Assembly: GCF_004295665.1 (NCBI RefSeq)
Contig: NZ_CP034759.1
Span: 2,232,001 to 2,296,000, forward strand
Source of the DNA: Litorilituus sediminis
Lineage (GTDB): Bacteria; Pseudomonadota; Gammaproteobacteria; Enterobacterales; Alteromonadaceae
DNA: 64,000 nucleotides
Direction: 5' to 3'
Shown in pieces: positions 18,699 through 27,104 of the stretch. Each line of letters opens with the position of its first letter. Positions within the stretch are counted from its first letter, which is position 1. The notes beneath the pieces were generated by a model, which was not told the origin of the DNA, did not search any database, and was given only the letters and a program-made list of their open reading frames with translations. A program made the translations under genes and the position numbers.

Positions 18699-19658
18699 CT
18701 ATTGCCCGATAACTACTGATGTCACGGCAGCAGTAATGACTAGCAAGAAACTAACAGCAATAATGCGCTTAATTGCAGTATCAGCGTGAATAATATCTTT
18801 TGGCTCTGGTTGTTTAGCCAAGTCATTAAAGCTTACTTTACGCAGCTTTTGCTTATCATACATGGCTACACCACCTAGTCTAACTTCAAGTGATAATGCC
18901 AATAACATTATTGCTATATCATTGTTTAACTGGAAGAATTTTCCGCGTGATAAACGCCAAAACAGTAGAAAATTTCGGCCAATATTGGCAATCAATAAAG
19001 TTAAACTAAATAAACGTACCGGCAACCATTGACACAAAGCAGCTAAATTACCAGCATATAAGCCAAAGTAGCGGTATCGTTCAACTTTACTATTCCAACA
19101 GTAGTGCATTTCCAGTAATAAGCGATATATCAACGCGGAAAGCGGGCCCACAAATAAGAAAATAAAAGCAACCACATAACCTTGCTGTAAAGTACGTAAC
19201 AGCTGCATTTCTATTGCGGCTTTACTTAAGCCTAAGCTAGAAAGCTGCTCGGTTTCTCGAAGCAACCAAGGCTGTAAGCTTTGTTTGGCAAGGTAGTTTT
19301 GCTTGGCAACGAGCGCTTGCGCCACTGACTTGTTACTGGCTTTAATGCCAAAACTTGCCATGGCAAGATAAAGCAATAACCCCTGCCATAGTACCGCTAC
19401 TTCTACAAAGGCTTCAAACAACCATAATATAATAGCTAATGGCAGCAAAGTGACCACAACAGCAACCAAGCCGGCAATAGTACGTTGCTTATCACTATTT
19501 TTTGTTAAGTTAACTTTATTGCTTAGCAGCTGACAATAAAAACGAAAAAAGCGTAATGGCTCATGCGCAACCACATGAGTCATTATCGCTTTTAGCAATA
19601 CCACGATAACTAACGTGATGACACTAACAGCAAAGCTATTTAACTCTGTCATCACCAT
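18699..19658 (-). CDS. CobD/CbiB-like integral membrane protein
   Basis: 319 residues with several hydrophobic helices. ARTIAGLVAVVV-like and WLPVRLFSLTLLIANIGRNF segments recall the CbiB/AmpE superfamily, and CbiB-like genes are found next to mtnN in related genera. CbiB makes adenosylcobinamide in cobalamin synthesis, but no other cobalamin gene is present here and the protein is divergent, so an enzymatic role is doubtful. It lies 7 bases after mtnN on the same strand and is likely cotranscribed. Confidence 0.6.
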   Translation of the reverse strand: MVMTELNSFAVSVITLVIVVLLKAIMTHVVAHEPLRFFRFYCQLLSNKVNLTKNSDKQRTIAGLVAVVVTLLPLAIILWLFEAFVEVAVLWQGLLLYLAMASFGIKASNKSVAQALVAKQNYLAKQSLQPWLLRETEQLSSLGLSKAAIEMQLLRTLQQGYVVAFIFLFVGPLSALIYRLLLEMHYCWNSKVERYRYFGLYAGNLAALCQWLPVRLFSLTLLIANIGRNFLLFWRLSRGKFFQLNNDIAIMLLALSLEVRLGGVAMYDKQKLRKVSFNDLAKQPEPKDIIHADTAIKRIIAVSFLLVITAAVTSVVIGQ

Positions 19659-19665
19659 AAAAAAA

Positions 19666-20394
19666 TTAGCCTTGAGCTTGTAACTGAACGCCTTTAAGCT
19701 CAGCTAGCATATTAAGTACAAGTTGTGATGAATTTACCGAAGCCGTTTCTAAATACTCTTCAAAACTCTGCGGTGACTCTTTACCTGCAATATCAGATAA
19801 CGAGCGAATGATCACAAAAGGTACTTTAAATTGTAGACAAGCTTGTGCAATTGCAGCACCTTCCATTTCTACTGCCGCCATTTGTGGAAAGTTAGCTCGC
19901 GCTTTGGCAATATCATCTTCTTTGGTCATAAAGGTATCGCCTGTTGTTATTTGTCCTGAAATGGCACGAATTGCCTGCTCAGGGTTTAACTTAGCAATAC
20001 CAGAGTTAGCCGCTGCAACTAACTGCGGATGTGGGATATAAGCCGCAGGGTTGGCAGGTAATTGACCCACTTCATAACCAAAAGCCGTAACATCAACATC
20101 GTGATAACGAACTTCAGAGCTAACAACAATGTCACCTACCTTCAAACTAGCATCAAAACCACCGGCTGAGCCAGTATTAACCACATAATCAACCTGAAAA
20201 TGATCAATTAATAAAGCAGTCGCCAATGCTGCAGCAACCTTGCCAATACCAGATTGCACAATCACTACCTCTGAGCCATCTAAAGTACCGTGGTAAAAGG
20301 TATAACCTGCATGCTCAGTTGTTTTACCATTACTCAGTTTTGCTTTTAAAATTGCAACTTCTGGCTCCATCGCGCCAATAATGCCTGCTTTCAT
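19666..20394 (-). CDS. mtnN: 5'-methylthioadenosine/S-adenosylhomocysteine nucleosidase
   Basis: A 242-residue cytoplasmic enzyme that splits MTA and SAH, serving methionine salvage and autoinducer-2 precursor formation. Landmarks are MKAGIIGAMEPEVAIL, SGIGKVAAA, NTGSAGGFD, the substrate-binding VEMEGAAIAQ and the catalytic Asp in RSLSDIA. Length matches E. coli MtnN (232). It is the first gene of an apparent mtnN-CbiB-like unit. Confidence 0.97.
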   Translation of the reverse strand: MKAGIIGAMEPEVAILKAKLSNGKTTEHAGYTFYHGTLDGSEVVIVQSGIGKVAAALATALLIDHFQVDYVVNTGSAGGFDASLKVGDIVVSSEVRYHDVDVTAFGYEVGQLPANPAAYIPHPQLVAAANSGIAKLNPEQAIRAISGQITTGDTFMTKEDDIAKARANFPQMAAVEMEGAAIAQACLQFKVPFVIIRSLSDIAGKESPQSFEEYLETASVNSSQLVLNMLAELKGVQLQAQG

Positions 20395-20468
20395 TCAATT
20401 TCCCATTCTGATTTAGATAATAAGTGCAATTATATCGCTATTTAAGGCAAGTGAGCACTATAAAATAA

Positions 20469-20987
20469 TTAACAACCTTCTGTTACCGTGCCAATTTGTG
20501 GTGGCGCACCCGTTTCATCATTATAGTAATAGCTATAGCATCTATCAGAAAGGCGCATACCTTTTAACCATATCAGCACTAAGCCTCTATTACTGGTAGC
20601 AATAGGTAATCCCGGCGCATTACGTTGATTACCAACGCCACATAAATCATGTTGAGTACATTCTTGATTAGTACGTGTAAAACTAATTTCTTTGCCTATA
20701 TTAAGGGCGTAACGCCAAGTATTATTCCAGTGTCCTGACGGGTAACCCGCGCGAATGTGAATATTATTGCCATCTATCTCTAAATTACCATCATCAATAT
20801 CATTAATAATGGCTTTGCTATTGGTCATTGTCGTAACAGACTTAAATGCCCCTCGAACCTGGCTTAATACAGCCTCGCGACTTTCGCTCGATAGGCTAAT
20901 AAATTTAGGCGCAGCAATCACAGCTAATACAGCTAAAAGCACCACCACAACAATAAGCTCTATTAGGGTAAACCCCATATTTTTCAT
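20469..20987 (-). CDS. Type IV pilin-like/pseudopilin protein
   Basis: 172 residues. A short positive leader is followed by the prepilin peptidase site G-FTLIELIVVVVLLAVLAVIAAP (cleavage after Gly5, Glu at +5), the classic class III signal. The rest is a globular domain with two cysteine pairs (CTQHDLC; C near DRC and the C-terminal Cys). This resembles MSHA-type minor pilins. No assembly genes are adjacent, so it is an orphan subunit that must use machinery encoded elsewhere. Confidence 0.85.
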   Translation of the reverse strand: MKNMGFTLIELIVVVVLLAVLAVIAAPKFISLSSESREAVLSQVRGAFKSVTTMTNSKAIINDIDDGNLEIDGNNIHIRAGYPSGHWNNTWRYALNIGKEISFTRTNQECTQHDLCGVGNQRNAPGLPIATSNRGLVLIWLKGMRLSDRCYSYYYNDETGAPPQIGTVTEGC

Positions 20988-21073
20988 AGGTATTTCAATT
21001 AATAAATAACTTAAAGCCTTACTCTACCTGAGTTTTTAAAGAAAAAACACAATAGGCTTATATTGATGGCTGA

Positions 21074-21112
21074 CATTAAAAAAGCAGTACATGTAAATCA
21101 CATGCACTGCTT
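21074..21112 (-). terminator. Terminator of the DUF2726 gene
   Basis: On the minus strand the imperfect stem AAGCAGTGCATG / CATGTACTGCTT is followed by TTTTT. It starts 15 bases after the stop of the gene ending at 21127. Confidence 0.75.
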
Positions 21113-21126
21113 AATAGATAGGAAGT

Positions 21127-21822
21127 TTAGTGCGGCAAGGCTGCTGGATTGCTTAGGCCTGAGTCTAAATGACCAAGTTGCGCTTTTGCCGCAGTTGCTG
21201 ATAAAGCACCTACGTTTGTGCCGGTATTGTTTGTGCTCGTATTCTTATTTCTCGCTCTTACTAACGGCGCAGGAATAACACGGCCTTTAACTTTAGGCTG
21301 CGGCGCTCTATTTAAAGCATGACCAGCTAACAATCTACTGCTAATACAGGCTCTAATTTCATCTAAGGTGTAATTTGCTTTCACTTTAATACGTAAATGT
21401 GGAATAGATGCCGCTTCTAAAGCGCCACTAACAAACCAGTCTTTCTTAACCTTGTAGCCTTTCCCTTGGGTATCAACCAAATCAATTGCTCCTAAAAGCT
21501 TCATTGAACTGCGCTCACAAATAACAAAATCTAAATATTTGTTTTCGGCATTAGTTGCTGCGCTTTGGCTAGCTCGGCTAGAAACACCATTACGAATAGT
21601 GACAATATCTGATAGTTTTACGCGATTTAACACGCGATAATTTGAACCTATGGCCTGTTCAACCAAGTTTTGAAAGTTCTTTTCGGCAGGAGTAAAAATG
21701 GTTGCTTTGCTATCAAAAGGAAACGGGAAACTATTGTCATTTAAACGACTTGCCAGTACCGCAACAATAACAACCAAACTAATTAGAGCAAATAAAATAA
21801 ATTCCATAAACATCTCCAGCAT
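21127..21822 (-). CDS. DUF2726 domain protein with membrane anchor
   Basis: 231 residues. One N-terminal membrane helix (about 5-24) is followed by a DUF2726 domain (about 45-170; FTPAEKNFQNLVEQAIG, YLDFVICERSSMKLLGAIDLVD, AASIPHLRIKVKANYTLDEI). This fold is related to restriction-endonuclease-like domains. The C-terminal tail is low-complexity. The biological role is unknown. Confidence 0.75.
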   Translation of the reverse strand: MLEMFMEFILFALISLVVIVAVLASRLNDNSFPFPFDSKATIFTPAEKNFQNLVEQAIGSNYRVLNRVKLSDIVTIRNGVSSRASQSAATNAENKYLDFVICERSSMKLLGAIDLVDTQGKGYKVKKDWFVSGALEAASIPHLRIKVKANYTLDEIRACISSRLLAGHALNRAPQPKVKGRVIPAPLVRARNKNTSTNNTGTNVGALSATAAKAQLGHLDSGLSNPAALPH

Positions 21823-21905
21823 TCAAATTCTTGGCGCTTTTTTACTAAAGCACACTAACACCAGTAATAAGCAGAATTTGTGCCAGAGATATTTTAATCG
21901 ATAAT

Positions 21906-22550
21906 TTATTTTGGATATTTAGCCGCTAGCGCTTGATACACTTGTTGTTGAAAGTCATCTGCACCAGCATCTAATTCAGCAACAATTTTAGCTAGCACTT
22001 CATTATCTTCTTCACCGTGCCATACTTTAATGTAACTGCCGTCTTTATAGCCATGATCTTGACGGAAAAAGTTCAGCGTATTCTTGCCAACATATTGACG
22101 AAACAGCTCATTTAAATCCATGTTCATTAAGCTCATGCAATCAGCTAAGGCTTTGGCATCAAACGCTTTATGTGTTACCGCAGCAGAGGCTAAGTTTTCC
22201 AAGGCAATTTTAAAGTCGCTTTCGCCTGTACCTTGGTGTAACTCTTTAGCCAGCTCTTCTGAAATAAGCTCAACACTATCATCATGCAACAGTCGTAAAC
22301 TCAAGCCAAAATGAAAAATATCGACTAACTCTAGTTGCACCTGAGCCACGTCAATTTCTTGATGTTTCCACCACTTCCAGCCATGATGATCTAACATTTC
22401 AGCACACTCTACCCAAATGGCACGATACCACTCATAACCATTGTCACGCCAGGTTTCACTAACACGACTATTCATAGCATCTTGTAGGGTCAACATTTGC
22501 ATTATTTGCTTTTCAGCAATTAATAAGGCTTCAGATAGTTGTTCACTCAT
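21906..22550 (-). CDS. Dimeric (all-alpha) dUTP diphosphatase
   Basis: 214 residues. ECAEMLDHHGWKWWKHQEIDVAQVQLELVDIFHF contains the paired acidic motifs ExxE and ExxD of the MazG-like dimeric dUTPase family, which bind magnesium. The C-terminal KNTLNFFRQDHGYKDGSY matches the family's nucleotide-binding region. It hydrolyses dUTP to dUMP and keeps uracil out of DNA. This family is unrelated to trimeric Dut; whether a trimeric Dut also exists cannot be seen here. Confidence 0.9.
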   Translation of the reverse strand: MSEQLSEALLIAEKQIMQMLTLQDAMNSRVSETWRDNGYEWYRAIWVECAEMLDHHGWKWWKHQEIDVAQVQLELVDIFHFGLSLRLLHDDSVELISEELAKELHQGTGESDFKIALENLASAAVTHKAFDAKALADCMSLMNMDLNELFRQYVGKNTLNFFRQDHGYKDGSYIKVWHGEEDNEVLAKIVAELDAGADDFQQQVYQALAAKYPK

Positions 22551-22743
22551 AGTGGAAAATCACTTTTTAATAATAGGTTAAAGACAGTGCTATTTTGCCG
22601 CAGCAGGCATCTGGCGACAAGTAGAAATTCAATAGCATTAACAGAGCTAACCACTGTGACTTAGGGTGTCAATAAAGGTTTTGACATTATCACCTACTTG
22701 ATTACATAATGTTCCCACATAAATTACACCTGTAATCTTAAAT

Positions 22744-23496
22744 ATGAAACGCTATCTTTTTATACTTATTACTATTTTGACTCTGTGTAGTTGCGCTAAT
22801 AAGCCAACAGTAAATGTATTTAGTAAACACCTCTCTCAAGCAAAGCAACAAGAACTGACGCAGACTTTGTCAGCAGCAGATTTTAACGTGCAAGAAAGCA
22901 AGGTAGATTTTCCCAACTCAATTCAAGTCAATACCTTAGTATATACGCCAAGTAACCAAGCTAATGACCATATTACCGCGCTTATAGCCCAGGTTAAAAG
23001 TCTCGGTTATGACATTCAATCTGTTAATTTATTAGCTTCTGATAACCATAGCTTCACTGCCAATAATATAGGTTTGTATTTATTACCTGATAACTATGTA
23101 CCCGATCTGCCCAAGTTAGAAGTTCAAGCACAAACCATTCAGCTTGCCAATGAATATGGCAGTGCTCAATGCGCTAGTTTCTTAGATTTAAAAGAAGATA
23201 AGCATTTTGTTTTTGAAGTAAATATTTGGCAAGAACAGCAGCAAGATTACCAAAGTCACTATATTAAAGGCACTTGGCAAAGCGATCAGTTTGATAATCT
23301 GTTACTAAGTTCAAAAAATTGGCGAGTTAGCCTGCCCTTTAAACGCACTTTTTCTGTTGAAGATACCCTAGATGGAAAACGCCAAATGATAAAACTGACA
23401 CCGCAGTACAATGCCCAACTACAAGGAAGCTATCTTAAAAAAGGCGTTGAACAAGTGAATATCAACTGTGTGCATTCCATCGCTATTGCCTTGTAG
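22744..23496 (+). CDS. Lipoprotein of unknown function
   Basis: 250 residues. The signal ends in lipobox LCSC (Cys about 17). The soluble part has an N-terminal region resembling a periplasmic alpha/beta domain (KQQELTQTLSAADFNVQES) and a C-terminal beta-rich domain. I do not recognise the family. It is convergent with the AraC-type regulator, 11 bases between the stops. Confidence 0.65.
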   Translation: MKRYLFILITILTLCSCANKPTVNVFSKHLSQAKQQELTQTLSAADFNVQESKVDFPNSIQVNTLVYTPSNQANDHITALIAQVKSLGYDIQSVNLLASDNHSFTANNIGLYLLPDNYVPDLPKLEVQAQTIQLANEYGSAQCASFLDLKEDKHFVFEVNIWQEQQQDYQSHYIKGTWQSDQFDNLLLSSKNWRVSLPFKRTFSVEDTLDGKRQMIKLTPQYNAQLQGSYLKKGVEQVNINCVHSIAIAL

Positions 23497-23507
23497 CATC
23501 ACGGCCA

Positions 23508-24530
23508 CTATTCCTGACTAAAGAGCTTTTTTCGCACCATGGCACGATAAGCTTTTGGCGTTAAATTTAATTGCTTTTTAAATAGCCGTGTTAAGTGCCC
23601 TTGATCTTGATAACCAACCTGATCGGCAATTTCTTGGATAGATAAATTACTGGAGGCGAGTAAATCTTTCGCCATATCAATACGTAATGTTTGCCAATAT
23701 TGAGTTGCTCTAACGCCTGTTGCCGCTTTAAAACGCCGTGTAAACGAGCGCTGACTTAAACCAAATTGCTGAGCAACTTGCTCCAAACTAAGCTCGGTAT
23801 CTAGGTTTGTTCTTAACCAAAATTGAATTTGCGAAATCAACTCATCTGCATGCCTATCCACAGCACCTTCAAGGTACCTTTGCTCCTCATAAGGTTTACG
23901 AATTTCATGCGAAAAGTTACGTTGTACATTTTGTGCCGCAGCGCGACCATAGGTTTGCTCAATAATGTGAACAATAATATCAGCAAGCGCATTTAAGCTG
24001 GCCGCACAGTAAATGCGATCTGACTGAGTAATAAAAAAATCAGGCTTGAGTTCTACTTGCGGGTAATCACGTTGAAATTGCTCAACATAATGCCAATGAG
24101 TTGTCGCAGGGTGATTATCTAATAAGCCCGACTCGGCAAGAAAACAAACACCAGTACCAACGCCAATCAAGGTAGAGCCTTGTTGCCAACACCTTTTCAG
24201 CCAAGCAATAAGTGCTTGCTGCTTGCGTAGCACAGGTCTTGGATTACGCCATAAGCTAGGCACAATAATAATATCAGGGAAATAGTCTTCTTTAAGATCT
24301 GACAAGATAACATCAGCAAGTAAATTGATGCCTGAGCGTGCTTTGATAATGGCTTCATCATTACTGACAAACTGGGTAACTAAGCCGCTGGTTGCTTTAT
24401 CATAACGCCGGGCATAGGCTTCACCCGCCAATAACATCTCTACAGGGAGGGTTAAGCTTGTCGAGAGCACATGTTGATATATAGCTAAACTCACCCGCAA
24501 TTGGCTTTCATTATGAATTCTATATGACAC
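23508..24530 (-). CDS. GlxA-type AraC family transcriptional regulator
   Basis: 340 residues from the chosen GTG start. A DJ-1/PfpI-like sensor domain (about 10-190) is followed by an AraC DNA-binding domain with two helix-turn-helix motifs (LSLEQVAQQFGLSQRSFTRRFK and the SIQEIADQVGYQDQGHLTRLFKK region). I prefer the GTG at 24530 because GGAG lies 6 bases upstream and the protein then begins MSYRIHNESQLRVS; the frame stays open to an ATG at 24581. It is divergent from fabY, 129 bases apart, and three ATGACAC copies lie around that gap. Confidence 0.88.
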   Translation of the reverse strand: MSYRIHNESQLRVSLAIYQHVLSTSLTLPVEMLLAGEAYARRYDKATSGLVTQFVSNDEAIIKARSGINLLADVILSDLKEDYFPDIIIVPSLWRNPRPVLRKQQALIAWLKRCWQQGSTLIGVGTGVCFLAESGLLDNHPATTHWHYVEQFQRDYPQVELKPDFFITQSDRIYCAASLNALADIIVHIIEQTYGRAAAQNVQRNFSHEIRKPYEEQRYLEGAVDRHADELISQIQFWLRTNLDTELSLEQVAQQFGLSQRSFTRRFKAATGVRATQYWQTLRIDMAKDLLASSNLSIQEIADQVGYQDQGHLTRLFKKQLNLTPKAYRAMVRKKLFSQE

Positions 24531-24622
24531 AAAACACTCCAAAAGGACACTTCTGGCCATTATGACACAATTTAAGGCCATTTTAACTTATATTTAATTT
24601 CTCTAGCTGCTTAAAATGACAC
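24524..24622. promoter_or_regulatory. Three direct ATGACAC repeats around the regulator/fabY promoter
   Basis: ATGACAC occurs at 24524, 24562 and 24616 in the same orientation. AraC-family proteins commonly bind direct repeats, so these could be operators for the regulator at 23508-24530, controlling itself and fabY. Spacing (38 and 54 bases) is irregular, and a chance origin is possible. Confidence 0.35.
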
Positions 24623-24659
24623 TATATGATTTAGCTTCACTATTTTTTAAGGTTTTATT

Positions 24660-26555
24660 ATGACAGCTTTACCTTTAGTCATTGGCATGGGCGGCATTAA
24701 TGCTGCAGGACGAACTTCTTTTCATCAAGGCTTTCGTCGCATTGTTATTGATAAACTAAACGCACAAGCACGACAAGAAACCTTTGTCGGCTTAGCAAGT
24801 TTAATGAACTTAATTTCAAGTGAAAATGGTAAGTTGGTTGATCAGCAAGGTAATGTTATCGAAGCAGCTGAAGTTGAAGCTAAGTTTGGTCAGCAAATTT
24901 TAGACGGCACACTGATTAGAAAAATTGAGAAAAATCATTTTGATCCTGATGCAACACATTGGCATCAAAAAATGAAAATTAGCCCGCGTGATAAAAACAT
25001 CAGTTTCGAATTACGCAAAAAAGAGCTACCTCATCCACTCCCTTCTGCTTGGGTGGTAACTGAATTAGACAACGGTCGCGTGAGTGTCGAAATTCCTGAG
25101 GAACTAACGGTTTCACATGATGCCTATCGCGATAACCCAATTAAAGCCGCAGGGCAAATGCCAACAGGCTTTAAACCAGAAAGCTTATACAACAGTCGCT
25201 ACCAACCACGTGGCTTACAGGCAACAATTTTTGCCGCGACTGATGCAATTCGCTCAACGGGTATTGAATGGGATACTATTTTAGATAAAATCAGCCCAGA
25301 TCAAGTTGGTACTTACTCTGCTTCTGTAGCTGGTCAAATGCAAGACGAAGGTTTAGGTGGCATGTTAAAAAGTCGCCTTGCTGGCTCTCGTGTTAGCACT
25401 AAGCAATTAGCCTTAGGCTTAAACACCATGTCAACCGACTTTATCAATGCTTATGTTACCGGTAATGTTGGCACAACCTTCTCATCATCTGGTGCTTGTG
25501 CAACCTTCCTTTATAACTTGCGCGCCGCAGTACAAGATATGCAGGCTGGCCGTATCCGCGTGGCTGTAGTCGGCAGCGCTGAAGCACCTATTACCCCAGA
25601 AATTGTTGAAGGTTTTGGTAATATGAGCGCCCTTGCTAACGAGGAAGGCTTAAAGAAATTAGATGGCAACGGCATAGCGGATCATCGCCGTACTAGCCGC
25701 CCATTTGGCAATAACTGTGGCTTTACCATAGGTGAAGGTGCGCAATTTGTTGTTTTAATGGATGATGCGCTAGCAGTTGAAATGGGTGCTAAAGTATTGG
25801 CTTCTGTTGCTGATGTCTTTGTCAATGCTGATGGCTATAAAAAATCTATCACAGCGCCGGGCCCTGGTAACTACATTACTATGGCAAAGTCTGTTGCTTT
25901 AGCTGAAAAAGTACTCGGTAAAGAAGCGCTACAAGAACGAAGCTTTATTCTGGCTCATGGCTCAAGTACGCCGCAAAACCGTGTCACTGAATCACTTATT
26001 TATCATAAGTTAGCTACCAGCTTTGATATCCATAACTGGCCAGTTGCAGCACCTAAAGCGTACGTTGGTCACACCATAGGTCCTGCAAGTGGCGATCAAA
26101 TGGCGATGGCACTAGGTATCTTTAGCGATAACATTATGCCGGGCGTAACCACCATAGATAAAGTGGCAGATGATGTTCACAACGAACGCCTTAATATCGC
26201 AACTGAGCACTGGAACTGTCCTGATATGGATGTTGCTTTTATCAACTCAAAAGGCTTTGGTGGTAACAATGCCACAGCAACGGTATTTTCTGCCAAAGTA
26301 AGCCTTGCCATGATGGCAAAAAGACATGGCGAACAAGCGATGAAGCAATACTATGACAAATTGGCAACGGTTGAACTAGCACAGCAAGCCTATCGCGATA
26401 AAGCCAATGCCGGTCAATTTGATATTATCTACAAGTTTGGTGAAGGTTTACTTGATGAAGAAGCCATTGAAATCAATGCTGATGAACTAACATTTAATGA
26501 GTTTAAACATACCATTAAATTACCAAGTGAAAACCCTTTTGATGATATGGTGTAA
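24660..26555 (+). CDS. fabY: Beta-ketoacyl-ACP synthase, FabY class
   Basis: 631 residues, far longer than FabB/FabF (about 410). The start LPLVIGMGGINAAGRTSFHQGFRR and the C-terminal region match the FabY class described in Pseudomonas aeruginosa, which condenses acetyl-CoA with malonyl-ACP to start fatty-acid synthesis. The catalytic triad is visible: Cys280 in SSGACAT, His433 in LAHGSSTP and His471 in YVGHTIG; the glycine-rich end loop is GFGGNNAT. It is followed by a strong terminator and is divergent from an AraC-type regulator. Confidence 0.88.
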   Translation: MTALPLVIGMGGINAAGRTSFHQGFRRIVIDKLNAQARQETFVGLASLMNLISSENGKLVDQQGNVIEAAEVEAKFGQQILDGTLIRKIEKNHFDPDATHWHQKMKISPRDKNISFELRKKELPHPLPSAWVVTELDNGRVSVEIPEELTVSHDAYRDNPIKAAGQMPTGFKPESLYNSRYQPRGLQATIFAATDAIRSTGIEWDTILDKISPDQVGTYSASVAGQMQDEGLGGMLKSRLAGSRVSTKQLALGLNTMSTDFINAYVTGNVGTTFSSSGACATFLYNLRAAVQDMQAGRIRVAVVGSAEAPITPEIVEGFGNMSALANEEGLKKLDGNGIADHRRTSRPFGNNCGFTIGEGAQFVVLMDDALAVEMGAKVLASVADVFVNADGYKKSITAPGPGNYITMAKSVALAEKVLGKEALQERSFILAHGSSTPQNRVTESLIYHKLATSFDIHNWPVAAPKAYVGHTIGPASGDQMAMALGIFSDNIMPGVTTIDKVADDVHNERLNIATEHWNCPDMDVAFINSKGFGGNNATATVFSAKVSLAMMAKRHGEQAMKQYYDKLATVELAQQAYRDKANAGQFDIIYKFGEGLLDEEAIEINADELTFNEFKHTIKLPSENPFDDMV

Positions 26556-26594
26556 AACTTTCCCTGTACTTAATCATTAGGTAATCGTTATGAT

Positions 26595-26624
26595 AAAAGC
26601 AGCACCAGCTGCTTTTATTTTTTT
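26595..26624 (+). terminator. Terminator of fabY
   Basis: AAAAGCAGC / GCTGCTTTT, a 9-bp stem with an ACCA loop, followed by ATTTTTTT. It sits immediately upstream of the next gene's start at 26634. Confidence 0.88.
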
Positions 26625-26633
26625 GAGGCATCA

Positions 26634-26990
26634 ATGAATTACCTTCGCACTTGCACACTTTGCATGGCATTATTCGCTTTATCGGCGCACGCTGATAGCC
26701 AAAGTGAGATCAATCACCTACTGGCATTTGTTGCGCAAACTTCATGTACATATGAGCGAAATGGCAGCTTCCACAATGGTAGGGAGGCGGTAGCTCATAT
26801 CAAAAAGAAATACCGATACTTTGCTGACGATATCAAAAGCGCTGAAGATTTTATTCACTATTCAGCCAGCAAAAGTACCTTCTCTGGCAAGCACTACACC
26901 ATACATTGCCCAGAGCAAAAACCAATAAAAAGCCAAACCTGGCTACTCAATGAATTAACTCGCTACCGACACAGCTTAAAGGCGAAGTAA
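26634..26990 (+). CDS. DUF5329 family exported protein
   Basis: 118 residues with a signal peptide ending AHA (about residue 20). The remainder (EINHLLAFVAQTSCTYERNG, HIKKKYRYFADDIKSAEDFI, SKSTFSGKHY) matches the DUF5329 pattern, with two cysteines (about 38 and 92) likely forming a disulfide in the periplasm. Function is unknown. Confidence 0.75.
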   Translation: MNYLRTCTLCMALFALSAHADSQSEINHLLAFVAQTSCTYERNGSFHNGREAVAHIKKKYRYFADDIKSAEDFIHYSASKSTFSGKHYTIHCPEQKPIKSQTWLLNELTRYRHSLKAK

Positions 26991-27104
26991 TACCAATTGC
27001 ACTAAAGCGAAGGCAAAGTCAAAGTCAAAACAAACTGTACAAATAACCAGTGTTTAAGCTATGCTAATGATTATTGTCTTAACACATCATGTTTCACATC
27101 AGCT

